A stretch of 64,000 bases of DNA. Origin: an uncultured Eubacteriales bacterium. GTDB lineage: Bacteria; Bacillota; Clostridia; TANB77; CAG-508. The DNA is taken from contig CAJKVH010000001.1 in assembly GCA_905203305.1 (NCBI GenBank), forward strand, positions 62,001 to 126,000, read 5' to 3'. Positions within the stretch are counted from its first letter, which is position 1. Each line of letters starts with the position of its first letter. The position numbers were made by a program, and so were the translations under genes. This document shows, piece after piece, positions 35,816-44,919 of the stretch. The notes beneath the pieces were generated by a model, which saw only the letters and a list, made by a program, of their open reading frames with translations, did no database searches and had not been told where the DNA came from.

Positions 35816-36199
35816 TTAGATTGTGACTTTAAATTTTTCATATTCACTATATAGACTAAGTGTACTTGAATTTTTTATTTCCATTTTAGGTATTAAATAC
35901 ATCTCTTTTTCTTTTGTTAATATAAAAATCAATTCTACATCTGTATTTTTTATTGTTTTATACGTTTTCCCACTTGTTCCTCCGCAGCTTTTTAACGCTA
36001 CCTGATAATTTCCACCTTTTCCTATACATCCAGTTGATTTTACTTGAACTCTTTGCATAATACCGCTTCTTTCTACAATTAGATCATAATCTTGTGTGTC
36101 ATTTAATGGAATTGAAACTGTATAACCATTTGTAGAAAAAAAAGCAATAGCCATACCTAATCCACTGTTACCTTTTTCTTTATTAGTTCTAAAATTCAT
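35816..36199 (-). CDS. PD-(D/E)XK homing-endonuclease-like protein (I-Ssp6803I type)
   Basis: A 127-residue protein resembling the PD-(D/E)XK endonucleases of group I introns, best known from I-Ssp6803I in a cyanobacterial tRNA-fMet intron. The core is GNSGLGMAIAFFSTNGYTVSIPL, then DYDLIVERSG and RVQVKST; D39, Q52 and K54 are candidate active-site residues, with Q in the place of the usual D/E. It has its own ribosome site (AAAGGACG) and lies just downstream of, not inside, the intron-split tRNA-Tyr gene. Homing activity is inferred from family and position. Confidence 0.75.
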   Translation of the reverse strand: MNFRTNKEKGNSGLGMAIAFFSTNGYTVSIPLNDTQDYDLIVERSGIMQRVQVKSTGCIGKGGNYQVALKSCGGTSGKTYKTIKNTDVELIFILTKEKEMYLIPKMEIKNSSTLSLYSEYEKFKVTI

Positions 36200-36231
36200 T
36201 TTATCACGTCCTTTATTCTTTATTTTAATAC

Positions 36232-36267
36232 AAAAAAAGAGCTCACAAACTCGAAAGCCTGTAAGCT
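36232..36267 (-). terminator. Terminator of tRNA-Tyr
   Basis: Minus strand AGCTTACA (36267-36260) pairs with TGTGAGCT (36247-36240), then CTTTTTTT. Confidence 0.85.
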
Positions 36268-36279
36268 ATTTTCAATATA

Positions 36280-36586
36280 TGGTGGGCAGAGATGGATTCG
36301 AACCATCGTACGCTCTCGCGGCCAGATTTCTTACTACTATAGTTTTCACTACCATTTTAAATGTTTGTAGTCTGGACTTTCTCTTTATCTCTTTTGAGAT
36401 ACCAGGTATAAAGTCTCTACACTCGGAAATTTCTTTCCTAGCTCGGGATTATCATCAGCCTAACCTGTTAAGACTTCCCCGAATTAGCCTAGTTATCATC
36501 ATATAATCACTTATATGAGCTGCAAATTTAGGTGTTCGTTACCAAAGACCACAGTCTGGTGCCATTAACCACTCGACCACCTGCCC
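36280..36586 (-). tRNA. tRNA-Tyr(GUA), interrupted by a group I intron
   Basis: 5' exon 36586-36551 and 3' exon 36329-36280 give an 86-base class II tRNA. The acceptor GGGCAGG pairs with TCTGCCC, followed by discriminator A and an encoded CCA. The anticodon stem CCAGA/TCTGG encloses loop CTGTAAA with anticodon GTA. A 14-base long variable arm and T-arm GATGG-TTCGAAT-CCATC complete it. The long variable arm, loop and anticodon identify tyrosine. The 221-base intron lies between anticodon positions 35 and 36. Confidence 0.88.
36330..36550 (-). other. Group I intron in tRNA-Tyr
   Basis: The 5' exon ends in T and the intron ends in G, as group I splicing needs. Conserved core elements occur in order: P-like AATTTGCAGCTC (about 36528-36517), Q-like AATCCCGAGC (36450-36441), R-like GTGTAGAGACTTT (36422-36410) and S-like AGAAAGTCCAGAC (about 36382-36370). 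GCTC in P can pair with GAGC in Q (P4), and GACTTT in R with AAAGTC in S (P7). There is no reading frame inside. Confidence 0.82.
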
Positions 36587-36744
36587 AAATATGCTTTCCT
36601 CAAGCACGTTTTTTATTATAAATGTTAACACGAAATTTGTCAATACTTTTTTTAAACTTTTTTTAATTTCTTGAACATATTTTTTAATAAAAAAGAATTA
36701 ATGACTTTTACCTCATTAATTCCTTTATCTCTTCAAACTTATTT

Positions 36745-37572
36745 TTATAAATTATTTATTTCTTTTATTGTTAAACCTGTTATATCTTTTATTGTTTTTG
36801 TATCAATTCCTTGTTCTTTCATCTTTTGGGCTATTTCTAATGTTTTCTTTTTTCCACCGTCATCTAATCCTTTATCATACCCAGCATCCTCAATTGCCTT
36901 TTGATCCATAATATATTTTTCTCGTAATTCAGCAAGATATCTTTCTTTTCCATCTTGACTTATTTCTTCTAGTACTTTTTTGGCTTTTTTTATTTCTTTA
37001 TTAGACATATCTATCACCTTCGAATCCTTTATAAATTTAACCCAAGGATCTAATGTTGAACCAGTTTTATATTTCTCAAACTTGGGTAATTCTATTATAT
37101 AAACTTCCATTGCATCTGTCAAGATAATGTTTCCATAGTCTTGTTCTCTAATATTCCATTTTGTCATATATTTTTTAATTTCTTTTAAACTTTTGATTTC
37201 ATAATCAGTTAATAAAATTGTGATAGACTTTTCTAATTTCGAATAATCTTGACCAGATGATAAGCTTTGAACATACATTTTACTACAATAAAATAGCACT
37301 CTTTTTTCTATGTTTTTCCTATCTACGACTTGCATCTCTATATCACAATTAATTGAATTATTAATTTTAGCTTTTATGTCTAATATTCCGATTTTATCGT
37401 CTAATACATCTTCTGGCAAAATGGTATTACAATCTAAAGTTACATCCGTTACCTCTTCTTTTAATATTGAACTTATAAAATTTTGTGTTATTGATTCATT
37501 TCCTTTGAATCCAAAAATTCGCTTGAATACATAATCTAGTTTTGGATTTAATAATTGTGTGTCTTTTATAAT
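36745..37572 (-). CDS. Rpn family recombination-promoting nuclease / PD-(D/E)XK transposase-like
   Basis: A 275-residue protein of the Rpn/PDDEXK-type putative transposase family. NPKLDYVFKRIFGFKGNESITQNFISSILKEEVTDV is the typical N-terminus and LDIKAKINNSINCDIEMQV carries the nuclease core (D, then E-x-Q). The C-terminal GYDKGLDDGGKKKTLEIAQKMKEQGIDTKTIKDITGLTIKEI is the usual tail. The open frame reaches an ATT at 37572 with GGAG nine bases before it, but no ATG/GTG/TTG; the first ATG within the frame is far inside (37419). Either ATT is the start or the start codon is mutated. Confidence 0.72.
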   Translation of the reverse strand: MIKDTQLLNPKLDYVFKRIFGFKGNESITQNFISSILKEEVTDVTLDCNTILPEDVLDDKIGILDIKAKINNSINCDIEMQVVDRKNIEKRVLFYCSKMYVQSLSSGQDYSKLEKSITILLTDYEIKSLKEIKKYMTKWNIREQDYGNIILTDAMEVYIIELPKFEKYKTGSTLDPWVKFIKDSKVIDMSNKEIKKAKKVLEEISQDGKERYLAELREKYIMDQKAIEDAGYDKGLDDGGKKKTLEIAQKMKEQGIDTKTIKDITGLTIKEINNL

Positions 37573-37651
37573 TTATCACTTCTCCTTTTGATTTTAATAT
37601 TTTGAATTTAATATCTCTTTGATTTAAATAAGTTTGAAAAAATACTGATAT

Positions 37652-37680
37652 ATAATAGCACGTTTTTTGGGGCTTTTCAA
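37652..37680 (-). promoter_or_regulatory. Promoter of the Rpn-like gene
   Basis: Minus strand TTGAAA, 17 bases, TATTAT. Confidence 0.55.
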
Positions 37681-37829
37681 TAAAAAATATTAAATTCTTT
37701 CTAAAACGCAAAAGAATTAATAATTATTTTTGTTGTATAATAAATATTGAGGCAGAAAAACTTCACGTTTTTCCACCACAACTATTGACATTCAACAAAT
37801 TCTTTTTTACAATACATTCTAATAAATTT

Positions 37830-38729
37830 CTAAAAAATCTGACTAGCCCCTATAATACCCGCATCATTTCCAAGTTTAGCAGCTCTAATTTCAATATTTT
37901 TTCTTTTATTAAATAACAAATTAGAATTAGTAAGCTTGTCTTTTAATTTATCTAGTAGCAAATAATCATATCTTGCAAATCCCCCTCCAAGCACAATGCA
38001 ATCTGGTTCAAATATATTTATAAGATTAGAAATTCCAATTGCTAAATCGCTAATATATTCATCTATTATATCCAAAATCTCATCAATTGAATTATCTATT
38101 TTCTTTCTAAGTTCCGGACCTGGTATATCTCTTGAAATATTTAATCTTTCTATTACTTTATTCTTAAAAGCAAGTATTCCTCCATAAGTTTCAAAACAAC
38201 CTTTTTTTCCACATCTACATGGCAAACCATTTTCTTTTATTATAATATGACCTAATTCATATCCTTCTGCAATATCACTTTGCATCAAAGAACCGTGGTA
38301 TATATATGCTCCGCCTATTCCTGTTCCTAACGTTAAAAATATTATATTGTTATAATTTTTTATCTCTCCATATTTATATTCTGCTATTGCTGCACATTTT
38401 GCATCATTTTTTATATGTACAGATAGACCTGTTTTGTTTTCAAGTTCAGTCTTTATGTCATAATTTTCTGCTCCTAGATTTACTGATCTTAAAATCACAC
38501 CATTTCTTATAGCTCCTGCCATACCTATTCCGAATTCTAATAATTCATATTTTTGTTTTAATTCTCTAATTGTATCTACAATATATCTTATTGCAACTGG
38601 CAAAACGTTTTCTTTTTCTTTTGTTGTGAAGTCTTTTTCATATTGTTCTAGGATTTCTCCTTCATTATTTACAACTCCTATTGCAACATGGCTTCCTCCT
38701 AAATCTATTCCTACATTTATATCTTTCAA
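37830..38729 (-). CDS. ROK family sugar kinase, probable glucokinase
   Basis: A 299-residue ROK kinase: N-terminal phosphate motif GIDLGGSHVAIGVV, LTLGTGIGGAYI, the EGYELGHI signature histidine and the zinc motif CRCGKKGCFETYGG. It phosphorylates a hexose with ATP; glucose is the usual substrate but this cannot be fixed by sequence. It has no sugar-transport neighbours and is probably monocistronic. Confidence 0.88.
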   Translation of the reverse strand: MKDINVGIDLGGSHVAIGVVNNEGEILEQYEKDFTTKEKENVLPVAIRYIVDTIRELKQKYELLEFGIGMAGAIRNGVILRSVNLGAENYDIKTELENKTGLSVHIKNDAKCAAIAEYKYGEIKNYNNIIFLTLGTGIGGAYIYHGSLMQSDIAEGYELGHIIIKENGLPCRCGKKGCFETYGGILAFKNKVIERLNISRDIPGPELRKKIDNSIDEILDIIDEYISDLAIGISNLINIFEPDCIVLGGGFARYDYLLLDKLKDKLTNSNLLFNKRKNIEIRAAKLGNDAGIIGASQIF

Positions 38730-38762
38730 ACTTAAACCTTCCTTTCTTAATTTAAGTATAAA

Positions 38763-38790
38763 GAGGAAAAGGTGTTTTCACCAATTCCTC
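38763..38790 (-). terminator. Terminator of the pilus operon
   Basis: GAGGAAAAGGTG (38763-38774) pairs with CACCAATTCCTC (38779-38790) with two mismatches, just after pilC. Confidence 0.7.
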
Positions 38791-38813
38791 TTCTTTTGTT
38801 TTTTCTATATATT

Positions 38814-40160
38814 TTATAAATATGCATCGAATAAGAAATTTCCCATGTAAACTTGTAGCATTGGTACAACAACTACTATTACAAAGAATATTAAAATTAC
38901 ACCAACAATTGCATACATAACTTGTGGCAAAGTTTTCATTACTACTTCCATGGTATTATCTATATCAATTTCCATATATTCAACTAATTTTTCCATCATT
39001 TCCGAAAGGTCTGTTTGCATACCTATTTTTAACATTTCTGTTATCATTGATGATGCTAATCCTGATCTTTCAAATGGCTCTATCCATGATTGTCCAATTA
39101 ATATGTTTTTTAATGCATTTTCTATTATTGATAGCATTACATAGTTACTTACAACATTTTTACTAACATCTAATGCTTCTTGTATTCTCATTCCATTTTT
39201 TAAGTTTAATAGCATTGCTTTCATTAATCTTGAAAAATCTAATGAGAATATTAACTTTCCAAAGATTGGCATTGTATATTTAAAATAATGATATCTATAT
39301 TTTCCTTTAGGAGTCTGTACATATAAAACTATTGCTACAATAATTCCTGCAATTACCGCAGTCGGCACTGGCCAATATTTCATCATTGCATTTACAACGC
39401 CCTGAAACCATATTGTTATTTTTGGCAGAGTAGAAGATGTTCCTACTTCTTCAAATACTTTTTCAACTTGTGGTAAAGCAAATAAAGTTCCAACAATTAG
39501 CATTACAATTAATAATACAAATTGAGCAATATTGGGAATTAATATTCCTTTTAATTTTTTTGTTATTTTAGCAGAATTATCTAAGTACTCGATTGCTTGA
39601 AGCAACGCATTTTCTAATGAACCTGAAAGTTCTCCAACTCTTATCATGTTTATATATATATATGGAAATACATTTGAATAATATTCCATTGTTTTGTACA
39701 TATAGTCTCCTGCTTCAACACCTGCTAAAATATCTTCTAATATTTCCACTAATGTTAAATTTTCTGTACTATCTATTATTGTAGTTAATGCATGTACATT
39801 ATTAAAATTTGCCTTTTTTAATAGATAAAAGTTTTGCGTAAATATTGATATATCTCTTTGAGTTACTTTGTCTTCTGTTCCAAGGTACATGTTAATTTTA
39901 TCTTTCATAGAAAGTTTTCTTCTATTGTCATTTAAAATAACTGTTGTATTAACATTTTCCAAAACATCTTTTATATCTGAAACATTTCTTTTTTTTCTTT
40001 TTAAAATTTTGGTTCTTTTGGCTTTTCTTTGAACTATGGTAATTGGTTGTAAACCGTTTTCTTTTAATTTTTTTACTAATGTTAATCTGTTTCCTTCTTC
40101 AACCTTATTTGAAACTATTTGTCCCTTATCAGATAAAGCCTTATAATAAAACGTTGCCAT
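38814..40160 (-). CDS. pilC: Type IV pilus inner-membrane platform protein PilC
   Basis: A GspF/PilC family protein, 448 residues: an N-terminal KALSDKGQIVSNKVE segment, two repeated cytoplasmic four-helix domains (first with FTQNFYLLKKANFNNVHAL and RVGELSGSLENAL, second with DFSRLMKAMLLNLKNGMRIQEAL and LKIGMQTDLSEM) and three membrane helices. It transmits force from PilB/PilT to the pilins. It is the last gene of the operon. Confidence 0.93.
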   Translation of the reverse strand: MATFYYKALSDKGQIVSNKVEEGNRLTLVKKLKENGLQPITIVQRKAKRTKILKRKKRNVSDIKDVLENVNTTVILNDNRRKLSMKDKINMYLGTEDKVTQRDISIFTQNFYLLKKANFNNVHALTTIIDSTENLTLVEILEDILAGVEAGDYMYKTMEYYSNVFPYIYINMIRVGELSGSLENALLQAIEYLDNSAKITKKLKGILIPNIAQFVLLIVMLIVGTLFALPQVEKVFEEVGTSSTLPKITIWFQGVVNAMMKYWPVPTAVIAGIIVAIVLYVQTPKGKYRYHYFKYTMPIFGKLIFSLDFSRLMKAMLLNLKNGMRIQEALDVSKNVVSNYVMLSIIENALKNILIGQSWIEPFERSGLASSMITEMLKIGMQTDLSEMMEKLVEYMEIDIDNTMEVVMKTLPQVMYAIVGVILIFFVIVVVVPMLQVYMGNFLFDAYL

Positions 40161-40217
40161 TAATTCAGTTTATGCTAGCAAATTAAAAGCTAACATATCC
40201 TCCTTTCTTGGGTATTT

Positions 40218-41366
40218 TTAATATCTCATGCCATTCATTCCATTTATGCTATTTATAGTATTTGCACCGCTATCTTTTTTTATTTTTAATTGCATTATTG
40301 TTCTATTTAATATTTCAATATTTTTCTCTTCTATTTGTGCTTTTGCTTGATCTAATGTTATTTTTCCATCAACAAATTTTTCTGCTAATGAATTTATTAA
40401 ACCTATACTTCCTTTGTCTGAGGCACTTTGTATTGCATCTTCAATTTCTGATACACTTATTTTTTCTTTTCTAATTATACCTGAAACTATGTTATCTACA
40501 ACCATTACTTCTGGAATTAATACTAATTTTCCATCTGTTCCTGGTAATAATCTTTGTGATACAACAAGTTTTAGTATTGATGATAACATATATTTTATTT
40601 GTGCTTGATCTCTTACTTCATAGAAGTTTATCATTCTGTCTATTGTTTCTGCACATGATTTTGTGTGTAAAGTTCCTATAACCAAGTGACCAGATTCTGC
40701 CATTTCTATTCCTGCTTCCATTGTAACTTTATCCCTGATCTCTCCTATTACAAGGATATCGCAGTCCTCTCTTAATGAGTTTTTTACACCTTCATGGAAA
40801 TTTAATGTATCTTTTCCAAGTCCGACTTCTTTTTGAACTATTAATGATTTTTTTGAATGATGTTTATATTCTACTGGGTTTTCTAGTGTTAATATTTTTC
40901 TATTTTGATTTTCGTTTATATCATTTATTAAAGCATTTAATGTTGTTGTTTTACCAGAGTTTGTTTTACCAGTAACTAAGATTAGTCCTTGTGGTTGATA
41001 TGTCATTCTTCTAACAACATCTGGAACTCCTAAAGATTCATATGATGGTAATTTGTTTTTTATAATTCTTAATGTTGCAATTGGTATGCCATCTGTTGAT
41101 GATATATTTACCCTGAAACGAAGGTCTGCATATTCAAGTAATGTATCTAGTCTTCTTGTTTCTTGGAAAACTTTATCAGCTTCAATATTTCCTTTTATTA
41201 GATAATCATATATTTCATTCATATCTTCTTCAGTTAATACATCAGCATTTTCTGATGGTATTAACTCCCTTGATATTCTTAGCATTGGCTTATTTTCAAT
41301 AATGAAATGTATATCTGATGCATCTTTTTCAATTGCCTCGTCTAAAACTTTGTTAACATTAATCAT
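40218..41366 (-). CDS. pilT: Type IV pilus retraction ATPase PilT
   Basis: A PilT-type ATPase, 382 residues. The Walker A sequence GKTNSGKTTTL (133-143), Asp box, HSKKSLIVQKEVG, Walker B DILVIGEIRD and His box IGTLHTKS are present. It powers pilus retraction and so twitching or DNA uptake. It follows pilB by 12 bases. Confidence 0.93.
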   Translation of the reverse strand: MINVNKVLDEAIEKDASDIHFIIENKPMLRISRELIPSENADVLTEEDMNEIYDYLIKGNIEADKVFQETRRLDTLLEYADLRFRVNISSTDGIPIATLRIIKNKLPSYESLGVPDVVRRMTYQPQGLILVTGKTNSGKTTTLNALINDINENQNRKILTLENPVEYKHHSKKSLIVQKEVGLGKDTLNFHEGVKNSLREDCDILVIGEIRDKVTMEAGIEMAESGHLVIGTLHTKSCAETIDRMINFYEVRDQAQIKYMLSSILKLVVSQRLLPGTDGKLVLIPEVMVVDNIVSGIIRKEKISVSEIEDAIQSASDKGSIGLINSLAEKFVDGKITLDQAKAQIEEKNIEILNRTIMQLKIKKDSGANTINSINGMNGMRY

Positions 41367-41378
41367 TTGTTAATCCTC

Positions 41379-43028
41379 CTATAAACTATTAAATATTATT
41401 AATTTTTTGTTTAGTTCTTCTAAGTTTGTTTCACCTTTTAGAACTTTATTTATACCATCTACTATTAATGGTCTATAGCTTTTTTCCATAGCTTTCTTTC
41501 TTATTTCGATACTTGATTTTCCTTCCATGATTAATTGTCTTAAATCTTCATCTATATTTAATACTTCAAATATACCTATTCTATCAAAATATCCAGAATT
41601 ATTACATTTGTCACATCCTACAGAGTCATACGTTTTTACACCTTTTAAATCAAATTGATAATCATATTTTTCTCCAATTCTTTGAATTATTTCTTTTTCT
41701 CTTTCTGTAAATTCTCTTTCTCTTCTGCAATGTGGACAAATCTTTCTAAGTAATCTTTGTGATATTGTTGTTCCAACTGTACTTGCTATATCATAATCTG
41801 ATAATCCCATTTTTCTTAATCTTGTAACTACCTCTACTGCATCAATTGTATGGATTGTAGATAAAACATAGTGACCTGTTTGTCCTGCTTCTATTGCTAT
41901 TTCTGCTGTTTCTTTATCTCTTATCTCTCCTAAAAGTATAACATCAGGATCTTGTCTTAAAATTGTTCTTAAACTATCTGCAAATCTTGTATTTTTATCT
42001 ACTTCTATTTGGTTTAATCCTGGTATTCTTATTTCAACAGGATCTTCTATTGTTGTTATGTTTATATCGTCACTTTTTAAGTAATCTAATATTGAATAAA
42101 GTGTTGTTGTTTTACCTTCACCTGTTGGTGCAGCCATAATTGTTACACTATTTTTCTTATTTATTGCATGGTTTAATTCTGTTTCACTATATGGAAATCC
42201 AAGTTCAAATATATTTTTTATACTTTCTGTCTTTTTAAGCATTCTTAAAACGAATTTTTCACCATAAATGTTCTTTTGTGATGATACACGAATATTATAA
42301 TCTGAATATAATAATATTCTACCATCTTGAGATTCTTGTTTTTCTTGATGCATATTTGAAATAGCTTTTAATCTTCCTATTATTTGAGATTGTTTTTCTT
42401 TTCCTATATTTGCCATTACAAATAATTGTCCATCTATTCTAAAACGCACTCTAACAGAGTCAACTTGTGGCTCTATATGAACATCTGATGCTCTTTTTTC
42501 TATTGCAAGTCTTATTATACTATCTACTAAGTCTGTTACAGAATCCGTTTCTTCTAAGTTTTCCATAACAACTGTTGATACTTCTTCGAATCTTTTAAAA
42601 TATTCATCTATATTTGTTTCAAATGCCATATATGGATCCATTACTAATCCTTTATTTAAAACAAGCATTTTTACACTTTTTATATTATCTTTATTTCCAT
42701 CAATATCTGCAAATGCTATTTTTATTTTTCCAGATTCTATATCAAATGGAATTGCTTTATAGCTTTTCATCATATCTAGTGGAAGATATTCTGTTGGTTC
42801 AATTGTTATTTTACCATCTGTTAAATAAATTCCTTTTGTTCCTATTATATCTCCTATTTCTTCTGCAAGTGTATTTGGTTCTGCCTCTTTTAAGATATAT
42901 AAAATATCTCCAAGTCTTTTATTTGGATGTTCATTTTGATATTTAAGAGCTCTTTCGATTGCTCCTCCATCAACAATTTTCCTTCTTACTAATTCAATTC
43001 CTAATGGTTGTTTTCTTTTAATTTCCAT
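41379..43028 (-). CDS. pilB: Type IV pilus assembly ATPase PilB
   Basis: A GspE/PilB ATPase, 549 residues: an N-terminal MshEN-type domain (about 1-145), the PilB core with Walker A APTGEGKTTTLYS (300-312), Asp box DPVEIRIPGLNQIEV, Walker B DVILLGEIRD, His box STIHTIDA and a C-terminal zinc knuckle with CPHC and CDKC. It extends the pilus. The start lies 28 bases after the minor pilin gene. Confidence 0.95.
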   Translation of the reverse strand: MEIKRKQPLGIELVRRKIVDGGAIERALKYQNEHPNKRLGDILYILKEAEPNTLAEEIGDIIGTKGIYLTDGKITIEPTEYLPLDMMKSYKAIPFDIESGKIKIAFADIDGNKDNIKSVKMLVLNKGLVMDPYMAFETNIDEYFKRFEEVSTVVMENLEETDSVTDLVDSIIRLAIEKRASDVHIEPQVDSVRVRFRIDGQLFVMANIGKEKQSQIIGRLKAISNMHQEKQESQDGRILLYSDYNIRVSSQKNIYGEKFVLRMLKKTESIKNIFELGFPYSETELNHAINKKNSVTIMAAPTGEGKTTTLYSILDYLKSDDINITTIEDPVEIRIPGLNQIEVDKNTRFADSLRTILRQDPDVILLGEIRDKETAEIAIEAGQTGHYVLSTIHTIDAVEVVTRLRKMGLSDYDIASTVGTTISQRLLRKICPHCRREREFTEREKEIIQRIGEKYDYQFDLKGVKTYDSVGCDKCNNSGYFDRIGIFEVLNIDEDLRQLIMEGKSSIEIRKKAMEKSYRPLIVDGINKVLKGETNLEELNKKLIIFNSL

Positions 43029-43056
43029 AACTAACTTATCCTTTCTTTTGTTAAAA

Positions 43057-43518
43057 TTACATCTTTACACTTAAAGTTTTAGAAAAGTTTGCATCACCTA
43101 TATTAAAATTTATGTCTATTTTTTTGTCATTATAGCTAAACGCTTTTACTGTTGAAACAGAAACTTTTTCACATAACAATATTTTTTTATCATTTTGATC
43201 ATCTACATTTATATAATATATACTTTGATCTTGAATAATATATTGATGTTCTGTTCCGTCTTTAAACTTAAAAACTACACAATCTTTATCATTTGCTCCT
43301 GATTGTACATATATTAAATTATCTGAATTTGCATCTTTTGTTATATATGATAGGAATTTTGAAAACTGTTCTTCTGCACTTTGGCTAATTGTTACATCTT
43401 TTATATTTTTGTAAAAATATCCTGTAAAGTTTCCCATTAAAGCTATAACTATTACCAACCCTACTATATAAATAACCAAAGATGTTAGTGTTACACCTCT
43501 ATTAGATCTCAATTTCAA
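43057..43518 (-). CDS. Minor prepilin-like protein (PilW/ComGF-like)
   Basis: A 153-residue protein with a short basic leader, RGVTLTSLVIYIVGLVIVIALMG, that fits a prepilin with processing after the glycine in SNRG, although the usual F at +1 is V. The rest is a soluble head of beta-strand character (TEHQYIIQDQSIYYINVDDQ). Its place between pilV-like and pilB supports a minor pilin. Confidence 0.75.
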   Translation of the reverse strand: MKLRSNRGVTLTSLVIYIVGLVIVIALMGNFTGYFYKNIKDVTISQSAEEQFSKFLSYITKDANSDNLIYVQSGANDKDCVVFKFKDGTEHQYIIQDQSIYYINVDDQNDKKILLCEKVSVSTVKAFSYNDKKIDINFNIGDANFSKTLSVKM

Positions 43519-43532
43519 AGTTCCCTTTCTTT

Positions 43533-44021
43533 TTAATTATTTTGTACTTCCATTCCAATATCTATATCTTTTATTCTAGTTCCATTTGAATAAAAAACTC
43601 TTACTTTAACTTGTTTTATTAAATCTTCTGTTTTGCTACTATCTGGATAATAATTTTTTATTCCAAGTTGAATTTGATAGTGTTCATCATTTTCTCCTGT
43701 TGCTAAATAATATTTGTAATTATATCCTTCTTCTTCTTTTTCTGTATTTTTATATGATGATTCACTATATTTTTCTTTTAAGTCCGTATCTAGTTTTGTC
43801 CCACCTGCAACAACATCTTCATATTTTTCTGATTTTATAATCTCTAAAACATCTGTTGCAATTGATGTTGCTTTTGTTTTTCTTTTTACTTCTGCATTTG
43901 TTTTCCCGACATTATAAACTATACCAAATATTGTTGGAATAAATATTAATATAATGATCATTGATATAGAAATATCTATACCTGCAAAACCATTATTTTT
44001 CTTTAAGAATTTTTTCATCAT
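43533..44021 (-). CDS. Minor prepilin-like protein (PilV-like)
   Basis: A 162-residue protein: basic leader MMKKFLKKNNG, then FAGIDISISMIIILIFIPTIFGIVY, a prepilin-type helix with D in place of the usual E at +5, and a soluble head. TKATSIATDVLEIIKSEKYEDV resembles the PilV/ComGD type. It is in the pilus operon directly after pilD. Confidence 0.72.
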   Translation of the reverse strand: MMKKFLKKNNGFAGIDISISMIIILIFIPTIFGIVYNVGKTNAEVKRKTKATSIATDVLEIIKSEKYEDVVAGGTKLDTDLKEKYSESSYKNTEKEEEGYNYKYYLATGENDEHYQIQLGIKNYYPDSSKTEDLIKQVKVRVFYSNGTRIKDIDIGMEVQNN

Positions 44022-44028
44022 TGCTCCT

Positions 44029-44844
44029 TTATATATGATACATAAAGTATAAATTTCCTATAAATAGTATTACATTTGTTATGCTAAATAAATACCCAAA
44101 TTTACAAATTTCCAAAGTTATATCTTTTTGTTCTTTTCTAAATTTGTTTAAACTATTTTTTACATTATAAATCATTTTTGTTAATATTATTGCTATAAAA
44201 ACTATCAAAACTGATAATCCAGTAACTATCATTCCTGTATTTATTACCATTATTACTAATAGCATTAGTACCTCTAAAACATAACTTGATTTTGCCTTTT
44301 GTATTTGTGTTTCACTATCTATTATTAATAATATTATTAATGTGACTAAATACATCACATATCTATAAATACTAGTTTCGCCCATTATACATAGATATAT
44401 TATGTAGCTACATGATACCATCAATCCATAGTATAATACACTTCTTTCGATTTTTCTTGATTCTTTGTCTATTCCAGCTATTATAAATATTGCCACTAAA
44501 TATAATGCTATAAATGCAAATTTTGCAATTGACTCTATACTTAAGTTATATGCATCTATTTTTAGGCAATATGCAATTAATACAAATGCAATTCCTGATA
44601 AAAATTCTAGTATAAAATATCTTGGTCTTATTTTTTGTTTACAATTTTTACATTTTCCGCCTAATAGTATATAACTTAATACTGGTATTAACTCAAAGAA
44701 ACCTAATTTATGATTGCAATTAGGACAAAATGAGTGTGTTTTTACTATATCTATTTTTCTTGGTATTCTGTATACGGCTAGTGTATAAAAACTTCCGAAT
44801 AGTGTCCCCATTATGAATATTATTATATATATAAATAAGTTCAT
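44029..44844 (-). CDS. pilD: Prepilin peptidase, divergent
   Basis: An A24-type prepilin peptidase/N-methyltransferase, 271 residues, that should cleave and methylate prepilins. The N-terminal cytoplasmic loop has the four zinc cysteines (CPNC, CKNC) and GFFELIPVLSYILLGGKC. The first catalytic Asp is present (IIAGIDKESRKIE). The second motif, normally G-x-G-D-x-K, is not visible; the equivalent place reads SETQIQKAKSSYVLEVL. The start at 44844 has AGGA upstream; a longer reading starts inside the pilA terminator. Confidence 0.82.
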   Translation of the reverse strand: MNLFIYIIIFIMGTLFGSFYTLAVYRIPRKIDIVKTHSFCPNCNHKLGFFELIPVLSYILLGGKCKNCKQKIRPRYFILEFLSGIAFVLIAYCLKIDAYNLSIESIAKFAFIALYLVAIFIIAGIDKESRKIERSVLYYGLMVSCSYIIYLCIMGETSIYRYVMYLVTLIILLIIDSETQIQKAKSSYVLEVLMLLVIMVINTGMIVTGLSVLIVFIAIILTKMIYNVKNSLNKFRKEQKDITLEICKFGYLFSITNVILFIGNLYFMYHI

Positions 44845-44873
44845 TTGTTTCTTTTCCTTTTTTATTTTTAATA

Positions 44874-44904
44874 AAAGCATATGCATATAGCATGCATATG
44901 CTTT
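44874..44904 (-). terminator. Terminator or attenuator after pilA
   Basis: A 13-bp perfect stem AAAGCATATGCAT/ATGCATATGCTTT with a 5-base loop, followed by a short T-run on the minus strand. It separates the abundant major pilin message from pilD. Confidence 0.85.
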
Positions 44905-44919
44905 TTATAATTCATTTTA

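Noticed and set aside
36279..36506. Small open frame across the tRNA-Tyr 3' exon and intron
   Set aside because: It is antisense to a well-supported tRNA and group I intron.
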